A stretch of DNA of 6,213 nt, taken from NCBI GenBank assembly GCA_003132645.1, contig PKYM01000107.1, forward strand, positions 1 through 6,213, given 5' to 3'. This document shows positions 1-5,355 of the stretch, piece after piece. Each line of letters begins with the position of its first letter. Positions within the stretch are counted from its first letter, which is position 1. Below the pieces are notes generated by a model. It did no database searches. It saw only the letters and a program-made list of their open reading frames with translations, and had not been told where the DNA came from. Both the position numbers and the translations under genes were made by a program. The stretch is from Actinomycetota bacterium (lineage in GTDB: Bacteria; Actinomycetota; Thermoleophilia; UBA2241).

Positions 1-620
1 GCTTCGGGCACCGGCGGGTCGGCGGGCGGGCGCAGGGCGTCGAGCAGCGCCAGGGGCTCCCAGCCGGCCGCTTCGAGCAGGCGGCGCTCGTCGGCCGTCA
101 GGGTCGCCGCCCGGCGGCGCAGGGCGTCGAGCAGGGCGGCGGTGACCTGGGCGTCGGGCAGGGCGCGGTGCGGCGGCTCGCCCAGGCCGAGCGTGACGGC
201 CATCGAGGCCAGCCCGTGACGGTCGATCTCGGGGAACAGCAGCAGGGACGCGGCCAGCGTGTCGAAGGTGCGGGCGCGCAACGGCGGCGCGCCGCAGCGC
301 GCCGCCGCCGTGCCCAGCATGGCGAGGTCGAAGGCGACGTTCTGGCCGACGATGAGCGCCTCGCCGACGAACTCGCACAACTCCACGTAGGCTCGGGGAA
401 AGGCCGGGGCGCCGGCCAGGTCGGCCGTGGCGATGCCGGTGAGGCGGGTGATCTGCAGGGGCAGGGTGCGTCCGGGATCGACCAGCGTGCTCCAGGTGGC
501 CGCGACCCTCAGGTCGGCGTCGAGGCGCACGGCGCCGATGTCGATCACCCGATCGCGGGTCGGGTCGAGCCCGGTGGTCTCGGTGTCGACGACGACGATC
601 TGGACGGGCGGACGGGGCAT
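1..620 (-). CDS. DnaQ-like DEDDh 3'-5' exonuclease, N-terminal part (3' end beyond window)
   Basis: Reading leftward from an ATG at 620-618, 206 codons are visible and the frame is still open at the window edge. The protein begins MPRPPVQIVVVDTETTGLD and carries the complete exonuclease domain: ExoI DTE (Asp12, Glu14), ExoII NVAFD (Asp98), and ExoIII HRALPD (His151, Asp156), which gives all five DEDDh metal/catalytic residues. Such domains remove nucleotides from DNA 3' ends using two divalent metals. They occur as the Pol III epsilon proofreading subunit, as stand-alone nucleases, or at the N-terminus of DinG-type helicases and UvrC/Cho-like fusions. After residue 172 a Leu-rich helix (ending WEPLALLDALRP) leads into a Pro-rich stretch, which could be a linker to a further domain; DinG-like is my favoured but unproven option. 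A weak GGTAGG lies 9 nt before the ATG. An in-frame GTG two codons upstream is possible but too close to that site. The domain call is firm; the subfamily is not. Confidence 0.9.
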   Translation of the reverse strand, partial: MPRPPVQIVVVDTETTGLDPTRDRVIDIGAVRLDADLRVAATWSTLVDPGRTLPLQITRLTGIATADLAGAPAFPRAYVELCEFVGEALIVGQNVAFDLAMLGTAAARCGAPPLRARTFDTLAASLLLFPEIDRHGLASMAVTLGLGEPPHRALPDAQVTAALLDALRRRAATLTADERRLLEAAGWEPLALLDALRPPADPPVPE

Positions 621-627
621 GGTCACG

Positions 628-657
628 AGCCTACCACGACGGCTGGAGGGGCGTCGC
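628..657 (-). promoter_or_regulatory. Candidate promoter for the exonuclease gene, possibly leaderless
   Basis: On the minus strand a TAGGCT hexamer (633-628) has the TAnnnT form common in actinobacterial -10 boxes. It ends 7 nt before the ATG, so transcription could begin at or next to the start codon. A weak -35-like GCGACG sits 18 nt upstream (657-652). The match is by eye only, and the same TAGG overlaps the weak ribosome-binding site. Confidence 0.25.
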
Positions 658-739
658 GGGCGACCAGGGTGGACCTTCGGCGTGCCGCGAGGCGGAGCCC
701 TGGGCCGCGGTGACGTTCGCGGCCGCCGCGGCGTTCCGC

Positions 740-745
740 TACGAT
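740..745 (+). promoter_or_regulatory. Candidate -10 box for the MFS operon
   Basis: TACGAT fits TAnnnT and is one of the few A/T-containing hexamers in the 189-bp divergent spacer. There is only a poor -35 (TTCGCG at 716-721, 18-nt spacing). If it is used, the transcript would start near 752 and have a leader of about 58 nt containing two hairpins before the GTG start at 810. Weak support. Confidence 0.25.
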
Positions 746-754
746 TGCCGGCGA

Positions 755-796
755 GCCGAAGCTCGAAAGCGCGAGCGGCAGACGGTCCCGTGACCG
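755..796 (+). promoter_or_regulatory. Two consecutive leader hairpins upstream of the first MFS gene
   Basis: The first hairpin pairs GCTCG (761-765) with CGAGC (772-776) around a 6-nt loop, and GCC/GGC pairs (755-757/777-779) can add to it across a GAA bulge. The second pairs CGGTC (783-787) with GACCG (792-796) around CCGT. They lie 13-55 nt before the GTG start. They have no U-tract, so they are not classical terminators. A role in mRNA stability or translation is possible, but chance pairing is not excluded at this GC content. Confidence 0.3.
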
Positions 797-809
797 ACGT
801 GCAAAGCAG

Positions 810-2108
810 GTGACTTTGGGACGACTGAAGAGACGGTGGTCCGGCCTGCGTGGGGCCGCGTCGCGGCTCGCCCACGACCTGCGCGCCTTCCCGCGGCAGT
901 TCTGGATCCTCGTCGCCGGCACCTTCGTCTACACCGGCGCCGCCGCCCTCGGCTTTCCGTTCGAGGGCATCTACATGAGCCAGACGCTGCACATCTCGCT
1001 GACCGTGATCGGCGTGGTGTTCGGCCTGGTGACCATGGCGGTCATGCCAGTCCAGGTGCTGGGCGGCACGCTCACCGACCGCTTCGGTCGCAAGAGCATG
1101 ATGCTGGTGGCCGCGGTCAGCGCCACGGTGTGGTTTCTCGGCTTCGCCTGGGCCCACCACGCCTGGCAGGTGGCGATCCTCGTCGCCATGGAGGGGGCCT
1201 TCGGCTGGCCGCTGTTCCAGACGGCCGCCAACGCGATGACGGCCGACCTGCTGCCCGAGGAGCAGCGCGCCGAGGCTTTCAGCGTGCTGCGCACCGCGAT
1301 GAACGTCGGCGTGGTCGGCGGGCCGCCGATCGGCGGCCTCGCGCTTACGCTTGGGGCGTCATTTCGCGAGCTGTTCGTGGCCGCGGCGGTCGGCTGCCTG
1401 TCGTTTCTGGTGCTGACCGCGGTCTTCATCCACGAGACCCGGCCCGAGAGCGCCCGCCACCCCGGCCGGCACGTCGACACGGCCGGACGCACCGGCTGGG
1501 CGATCGTCCTGGGCGACGGGCGGTTTCGGCGGTTCTGCGCGGTGGCCGTCCTGCCCGTCTTCTGTTTCGGCATGTTCGGCGCCATGTACTCGATCTTCAT
1601 CACGCGCTTCCTGCACGTGCCGACCAGCACCTGGAGCCTGCTGCTCGCCCTGAACGCCGCGGTCGTGGCGCTGCTCGGCTACCCCGTGATGCGCGCCGTG
1701 CGCAACGTCGATCGCATGGTGCTGCTCTCCGTGTCGAGTGTGTTCGTGGCCGTCGGGCTGGGCGGGACCGCGTTCGCCCAGCCCGGCTGGGAACTCTACG
1801 CGCTGGTCTGCGTGCTCAGCCTGGGTGAGTTGCTGCTTGGGCCGGTCGCCGCCTCGATCGTCTCGGACCTGGCGCCTGAGGCCATCCGCGGCCGCTACAA
1901 CGGCGCCTGGACGGTCGTCTGGAACGGCGGCGCCTCGCTGGGGCCGGCGTTCGGCGGCTGGTCGATGCAGACGCTCGGCGGCCGGCAGACCTTCGGCATC
2001 GTGTTCTTCGTGGGGCTGGCCGGCGCCGTCCTGTTCCTGCTGCTGCGCGGGAGGGTCGTGCCGCGGGCCTCCGCGCCTCGCGGCCCGGTCGCCGCCGAGG
2101 CCGACTGA
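810..2108 (+). CDS. MFS transporter, DHA1-like drug:H+ antiporter type (first of tandem pair)
   Basis: A 432-residue, 12-TM major facilitator protein, full length for the family, predicted in the cytoplasmic membrane. Motif A (GGTLTDRFGRKSMM, residues 85-98) lies in the TM2-TM3 loop. TM5 carries a perfect antiporter motif C, GxxxGPxxGG (Gly167, Gly171-Pro172, Gly175-Gly176), typical of proton-driven drug exporters. A hydrophilic loop at about 208-240 separates the two six-helix halves. The second half ends with a conserved RGRYNGAW segment before TM11. The N-terminus (residues 1-30) is basic and cytosolic. The start is a GTG whose upstream site (AAAGCAGG) is weak, so a nearby alternative start cannot be excluded. 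The stop overlaps the ATG of the next gene by one base. Substrate is unknown; efflux is inferred from motif C. A short patch of unusual low-GC codons (CTT, CTT, TCA, TTT) occurs at 1344-1364. Confidence 0.93.
   Translation: MTLGRLKRRWSGLRGAASRLAHDLRAFPRQFWILVAGTFVYTGAAALGFPFEGIYMSQTLHISLTVIGVVFGLVTMAVMPVQVLGGTLTDRFGRKSMMLVAAVSATVWFLGFAWAHHAWQVAILVAMEGAFGWPLFQTAANAMTADLLPEEQRAEAFSVLRTAMNVGVVGGPPIGGLALTLGASFRELFVAAAVGCLSFLVLTAVFIHETRPESARHPGRHVDTAGRTGWAIVLGDGRFRRFCAVAVLPVFCFGMFGAMYSIFITRFLHVPTSTWSLLLALNAAVVALLGYPVMRAVRNVDRMVLLSVSSVFVAVGLGGTAFAQPGWELYALVCVLSLGELLLGPVAASIVSDLAPEAIRGRYNGAWTVVWNGGASLGPAFGGWSMQTLGGRQTFGIVFFVGLAGAVLFLLLRGRVVPRASAPRGPVAAEAD
1321..1338 (+). repeat. 18-nt perfect palindrome in the first MFS gene
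   Basis: GGCCGCCGATCGGCGGCC is its own reverse complement. It encodes Gly-Pro-Pro-Ile-Gly-Gly of motif C, so much of the symmetry may follow from Gly (GGC) and Pro/Ala-type (CCG/GCC) codons. A second imperfect stem follows directly (CTCGCG 1338-1343 with CGCGAG 1365-1370, inner ACGC/GCGT). Confidence 0.6.
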
Positions 2109-2110
2109 TG
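2097..2110 (+). promoter_or_regulatory. Translational coupling site (GAGG plus TGATG) between the MFS genes
   Basis: The first MFS gene ends TGA at 2106-2108 and the second begins ATG at 2108-2110, sharing one base. A GAGG Shine-Dalgarno core (2097-2100) lies 7 nt before the ATG, inside the upstream coding sequence. This is the standard arrangement for termination-reinitiation coupling and indicates one mRNA for both genes. Confidence 0.8.
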
Positions 2111-3412
2111 CCCGTAGCGGCGGCGCGCGGCGGCCGGTCACGGGCCGTGATCTCCGCCGCGCGCGTGTTTCCGGGACAGTTCTGGCTGATCGTCGGGGCG
2201 ACTGTGGTGTTCCTCTCGAGCTCGTCGCTTGTGTTTCCGTTCCTGGCGATCTACCTGCACGATCGCATCCACCTGTCGCTCGGGGTGGTCGGGGGGCTGC
2301 TCGGTCTGTCGGCGATCATCGGCCTGCCGTTGCAGATCGCGGGCGGCTGGTGGGCCGACCGGCACGGACGCCGGGGGGTGGTGCTGTTGTCGATGGCCAG
2401 CGCGGCGATCCTGACCGCGGCGCTCGCCGTGGTACACGACGTCGGCCTCATCGTGGCGATCGTGCTTGCCTCGGGAGCAGTCGGCTGGCCGCTGTTTCTG
2501 ACCGCCACCAACGCCATCGTCGGCGACCTCGTGCCGCAGGAACGCATCGCCGAGGCCTTCGGCATCGTCCGTGTCGCTCTCAATCTGGGCGTCGTCTTCG
2601 GACCGATGATCGCCGGTTTCGCGCTTGCCGCCGGCCTGCCGTTCTCTGTGTTGTTCGGCGTCTCGGCGGCCGGGTGTGGCTGTCTGTTCGCGCTCCTCGC
2701 CCTGCTGCTCAAGGAGACGCGCCCCGCCGACAGGGCGGTCGCCGGTCGCGGGCCGCTCGTCGCCGAGACCGTGACCGAGGGCGCCCCAGGCGTGGTGCTC
2801 GAGGCGGTCCACGAGCCGGCCGGCTATCGGCGCGTGCTCGCCGACCGGCGCTTTCTGGCCTTCTGCGCCATCACCCTGCTGCCGCTCTTCTGCTACGGCC
2901 ACATCTCGACCATCTACCCCGTGTTTCTGACCCAGGTGCTGCACGTCTCGTATGCGACCTGGGGGCTGCTGCTCGCCTTGAACGCGATCGTCGTGGTGGC
3001 CTTGCAGTACCCGGTGGTGCGGGTGCTGCAGCGCCACGACCGGCTGTTGCTCGTGGCCCTCGCGAGCGCCCTCCTGGGCCTCGGCATCGGCGCGGCTGCG
3101 TTCCTTGCGGCCGGCTGGCCGCTGTTTGCCCTGATGGTCGTGTTCAGCCTCGGCGAGATCGTCTTCGTGCCGCTGTCGACCAGCATCGCGATGGGGCTCG
3201 CGACCGACGCCGAGAGGGGCCGCTACATGGGCGTCTGGAGCATCGTCTGGGTGGGCGGACAGGCTTTGGCCCCGCTCGTGACGGGCGCCGCCATGGACCG
3301 CCTCGGCGGTCGCCCCGCCTGGGCCCTGATCATGGTCGCCGGTCTCGTGGGCGGGGCGCTGTACGTAGCGCTCGCCAGGGTCGGGCGCCCGCGCCCGACG
3401 CTCGCCGGCTGA
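2108..3412 (+). CDS. MFS transporter, DHA1-like (second of tandem pair)
   Basis: A 434-residue, 12-TM MFS protein clearly paralogous to the gene before it. Shared landmarks include FPGQFW at TM1, GWPLF in TM4, the NLGVVFGP segment, LLLALNA in TM8 and RGRYMGVW before TM11. Motif A is GGWWADRHGRR (79-89). Motif C is present with one change, GVVFGPMIAG (161-170), where the first Gly of the terminal GG is Ala. The central cytosolic loop is about 15 residues longer than in its partner. It is expected in the cytoplasmic membrane exporting small molecules with proton exchange; the substrate is not deducible. Translation is probably coupled to the first gene through TGATG. Two GC-rich stems lie at its ends (2123-2164 and 3380-3399). 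Immediately after its TGA the sequence becomes ABC-exporter-like in another frame. Confidence 0.93.
   Translation: MPVAAARGGRSRAVISAARVFPGQFWLIVGATVVFLSSSSLVFPFLAIYLHDRIHLSLGVVGGLLGLSAIIGLPLQIAGGWWADRHGRRGVVLLSMASAAILTAALAVVHDVGLIVAIVLASGAVGWPLFLTATNAIVGDLVPQERIAEAFGIVRVALNLGVVFGPMIAGFALAAGLPFSVLFGVSAAGCGCLFALLALLLKETRPADRAVAGRGPLVAETVTEGAPGVVLEAVHEPAGYRRVLADRRFLAFCAITLLPLFCYGHISTIYPVFLTQVLHVSYATWGLLLALNAIVVVALQYPVVRVLQRHDRLLLVALASALLGLGIGAAAFLAAGWPLFALMVVFSLGEIVFVPLSTSIAMGLATDAERGRYMGVWSIVWVGGQALAPLVTGAAMDRLGGRPAWALIMVAGLVGGALYVALARVGRPRPTLAG
2123..2164 (+). repeat. 11-bp inverted repeat at the 5' end of the second MFS gene
   Basis: Arm 2123-2133 (GCGCGCGGCGG) is the exact reverse complement of arm 2154-2164. 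The 20-nt interval contains a smaller stem, TCACG/CGTGA. In the mRNA this nested hairpin would begin 13 nt after the coupled ATG. GC-rich low-complexity codons make chance formation plausible. Confidence 0.5.
3380..3399 (+). repeat. GC-rich hairpin just before the second MFS stop
   Basis: GTCGGGCGC (3380-3388) pairs perfectly with GCGCCCGAC (3391-3399), giving an 8-9 bp stem with a 2-4 nt loop, ending 10 nt before the TGA. No T-run follows, so it is not a typical intrinsic terminator. It sits about 20-30 bp from where ABC-exporter homology abruptly begins. Confidence 0.55.
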
Positions 3413-4589
3413 GCGCGGCCCCGCAGGTCGTTGCGATCGTCACCAAGCGCTCGCTGGCCGACTTCGCCAGCGGCGCGGCCGCGGTGGCCGCCATCTTCGG
3501 CACCTTCGCCTACATTGCCTGGCGCACCGTGCAGGGGACCCTCTCGATCGGCGCCATGATCATGTACTACGGCGCTTTTCAGGTGGGGTTGAGCTCGCTG
3601 CAGCAGGTGCTCGGCGGTCTCGCCGGCCTCTACGAGGACAACCTGTTTCTCACTTACTTCCACGAGTTCCAGACTCTCGAGCGCACCGTGCACGACCCGT
3701 CCGACCCGCGCCCGGTGCCGCGCCCGATGGCGGCCGGCATCGCCTTCGAGAACGTGAGCTTCTCGTACCCGGACACCGACCGCAGCGCCATCGACAACGT
3801 CTCGTTCGCGGTGCGCCCCGGTGAAGTGACGGCGCTGGTGGGGGCCAACGGCTCCGGCAAGACGACGCTGGTCAAGCTCCTCTGCCGGCTCTACGACCCG
3901 CAGCAGGGCCGTATTACCATCGACGGCTGCGATCTGCGGCAGTTCGGGCTCGTCGATCTGCGGCGCGCCATGAGCGTCATCTTTCAGGACTACGCCCAGT
4001 ATCAGCTCACCGCACGGCAGAACATCTGGATCGGCAACGTCGCGCTCGACCCGGACGACGCCGCGATCGAGGCCGCGGCCCGCGACTCCGAGCCGCCGCC
4101 GCGATCACCGGCCTGCGTGACGGCTCTGCGACGGTCCTCGGCAAGGTCTTCAAGGACGGCGAGGAGCTCAGCATCGGCGAGTGGCAGAAGGTGGCTCTGG
4201 CGCGCGCCTTCGTACGCGGCGCCGAGATCCTCGTGCTCGACGAGCCCACGAGCGCGCTCGACCCGATCGCCGAGTGGCGCGTCTTCGAACACATCCGCGA
4301 GATGGCCCCGGGCAAGGCGGTGCTCCTGATCTCCCACCGCTTCTCGACCGTGCGCATGGCCGATCGCATCCATATCGTCGAGCAGAGCGCCATCGTCGAA
4401 AGCGGCACCCACGCCGAACTACTGGCCTTGAACCGACGCTACGCCCGCATGTACGACGTGCAGGCGCGCTCCTACCGTGAAGGGTCGGCGCCGGACGGGC
4501 CCGGCGAGGCCGGCGCAGCCGCCCGGCCCGCCGACCCCTCCCAGCTTGCCGATCCCGCAGGCCGCCAGGAACGCGGGCGCCCGGACTAG
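3413..4589 (+). pseudogene. ABC exporter (permease-ATPase half-transporter), 5'-truncated and frameshifted
   Basis: From about 3421, frame 1 encodes the last part of an ABC exporter membrane domain. Two hydrophobic helices (about 3475-3530 and 3541-3600) match TM5-TM6, followed by the GLAGLYEDNLFL linker and a nucleotide-binding domain. That domain has Walker A GANGSGKTT (3841-3867) and Q-loop VIFQDYAQYQLTARQNIW. After about 4089 homology continues in frame 3, with signature LSIGEWQK (4167-4190), Walker B ILVLDE (4227-4244) and H-loop His (4335-4337), ending at TAG 4587-4589. One extra G in CCGAG (4088-4092) would restore DSGAAAAITGLRDG, so a single-base deletion explains the break. Full-length relatives are about 600 residues; here roughly 200 N-terminal residues (start codon and TM1-TM4) are absent, and the fragment abuts the MFS stop. 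No plausible start with a ribosome-binding site is visible. All ATPase motifs are intact apart from the shift, so the damage is recent or is an assembly error. Confidence 0.88.
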
Positions 4590-5152
4590 AGGTCGAGGGC
4601 GTTCTGCAGGTCGCGGGCGTGCTCTTCTTCGACCATGAGGATGTCCTCGAGGGCGCGCCGCAGGCCGTATTCCTGGAGCTGCTCGGCCTGGGCGATCCGC
4701 GCCTTGTAGCGCGCGATGGCGTCGAGTTCGCCCTCCAGATCCTGCTCGAGCATGGTCTTGGCGATGTCGGAGATGTGCACCGTGGCCACCTCGACTCCCG
4801 GCGTGCCGCCGAGGAAGTCGATCTGCTCAGACAGGGAGATGGCGTGCGCGTGCTCTTCGTTGGAGTGGATGGCAAGCTCGGCACGGATGGCGTCGTACTG
4901 CGGGCCGGTGATGACCGCGGCGTGCTGCACGTACTGGATCAGCGCCTGGAACTCCTTGGCCAGGTCGTCGTTCAGGGCGGCGATGAGCTTGGCTCTGGTG
5001 AGCGGCGCGGCTGTCGCGGCGGGTCTGGCGGCCGCGGCGCGTGTCGACGCGCTCGCGGTCTTCGCAGCCGCTGTGTGCGCCGGCCCGGTGGTGGTCTTCG
5101 CGGCCGATTTACGCGCCGACGCGGCGCCCTTCCTGGCGTCGTGCTTGGGCAT
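4586..5152 (-). CDS. Bacterioferritin-like di-iron protein with basic N-terminal tail
   Basis: The 188-residue product has a four-helix ferritin-like domain at about 52-188. All expected di-iron ligands of the bacterioferritin pattern can be placed: Glu67 (AKEFQ), Glu100 and His103 (EHAH), Glu142 (ELDAI), and Glu175/His178 (EEEH). The residue matching the heme-binding Met52 of E. coli bacterioferritin is His101, so classic heme binding is not predicted. Such proteins oxidise Fe(II) and store iron or consume peroxide in the cytoplasm. Residues 1-50 are an added low-complexity tail rich in Ala, Lys, Arg and Thr with two AAKT repeats (5 Lys, 4 Arg, one acidic residue), resembling DNA-binding tails of Dps or histone-H1-like proteins. 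The ATG at 5152-5150 is fixed by a strong AAAGGAG 6 nt upstream. Its stop interlocks with that of the convergent ABC remnant. Which ferritin subfamily it belongs to is uncertain. Confidence 0.9.
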   Translation of the reverse strand: MPKHDARKGAASARKSAAKTTTGPAHTAAAKTASASTRAAAARPAATAAPLTRAKLIAALNDDLAKEFQALIQYVQHAAVITGPQYDAIRAELAIHSNEEHAHAISLSEQIDFLGGTPGVEVATVHISDIAKTMLEQDLEGELDAIARYKARIAQAEQLQEYGLRRALEDILMVEEEHARDLQNALDL

Positions 5153-5158
5153 GGAGGA

Positions 5159-5165
5159 CTCCTTT
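5159..5165 (-). promoter_or_regulatory. Strong ribosome-binding site of the ferritin-like gene
   Basis: AAAGGAG on the minus strand, followed by 6 nt (TCCTCC) and then ATG. It is the best Shine-Dalgarno in the window and decides the start that includes the basic N-terminal tail. Confidence 0.88.
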
Positions 5166-5215
5166 CAACGGTCTGCCGCATCTCGTGACGCGGCTTTCTC
5201 GCGGACTGACTGCAC

Positions 5216-5221
5216 TGTCTA
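5216..5221 (-). promoter_or_regulatory. Candidate -10 box for the ferritin-like gene
   Basis: TGATAGACA on the minus strand gives an extended-type -10 (TG, one base, TAGACA) about 63 nt upstream of the ATG. No convincing -35 precedes it in the GC-rich sequence. Weak support; it is the most AT-rich spot of the spacer. Confidence 0.22.
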
Positions 5222-5260
5222 TCACATCGGGAACGGCGCCGGCCGGGCGGCGGCGGCGCG

Positions 5261-5335
5261 AGCCCTGCCTGTGGGGAAGGGCTGTGGGGAAGGGTTGTGG
5301 GGTCAAACCGTGGGCGTGGGTGCGAAGGCAGGGCT
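5261..5335. repeat. 10-bp inverted repeat bracketing the G-rich tandem repeat
   Basis: AGCCCTGCCT at 5261-5270 is the exact reverse complement of AGGCAGGGCT at 5326-5335. The 55-bp interval holds the 13-nt tandem repeat and further GGG runs. The element lies 21 bp past the ADP-ribosylglycohydrolase stop and about 110 bp before the ferritin-like start. In mRNA from the minus strand it would be a 10-bp stem closing a large C-rich loop. No T-run follows, so it is not a standard intrinsic terminator. Confidence 0.7.
5270..5302 (+). repeat. 13-nt tandem repeat (2.5 copies) with G-quadruplex potential
   Basis: TGTGGGGAAGGGC at 5270-5282, TGTGGGGAAGGGT at 5283-5295 and the partial TGTGGGG at 5296-5302. 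The plus strand has five G-runs of 3-4 (5273-5302) separated by loops of 2, 4, 2 and 4 nt, which satisfies the usual G3+N1-7 quadruplex pattern; two more GGG runs follow at 5312-5320. The G-rich strand is the template for the flanking minus-strand genes, so their mRNA would be C-rich here. Confidence 0.8.
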
Positions 5336-5355
5336 GCGTGGCCCGGCTGCGCAAG

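Noticed and set aside
653..664. GTCG(CGGG)CGAC as an operator between the divergent genes
   Set aside because: Only four pairs around a four-base loop, with no second copy; expected by chance at this GC content.
168..813. Plus-strand open frames over the exonuclease gene and divergent spacer
   Set aside because: Low-complexity Arg/Gly-rich translations antisense to a gene with all five DEDDh residues; no ribosome-binding site or family resemblance.
1359..3037. Long minus-strand open frames opposite the MFS genes
   Set aside because: His/Gln/Arg-rich mirror translations of membrane-protein codons, with no hydrophobic pattern or motif.
1738..3411. A very long open frame running through the MFS genes into the ABC fragment, suggesting a giant fusion protein
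   Set aside because: Before about 3413 the frame gives Arg/Pro/Ser-rich nonsense overlapping two clear MFS genes in other frames; it is open only because stop codons are rare at this GC content. Only the part after the MFS stop has ABC homology.
3380..3412. Intrinsic terminator after the MFS operon
   Set aside because: A stable stem exists but it lies inside the coding sequence and is not followed by a T-run.
4183..4193. GTG at 4191 as the start of a separate small ATPase gene
   Set aside because: It falls inside the ABC signature region; homology continues upstream in the same frame to about 4089 and then in frame 1, so it is the second half of a frameshifted gene.
5270..5302. TGTGGGGAA units as DnaA boxes or plasmid iterons
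   Set aside because: They differ at two positions from TGTGGA(T/C)AA, number only two and a half, and no replication gene or AT-rich unwinding region is nearby.
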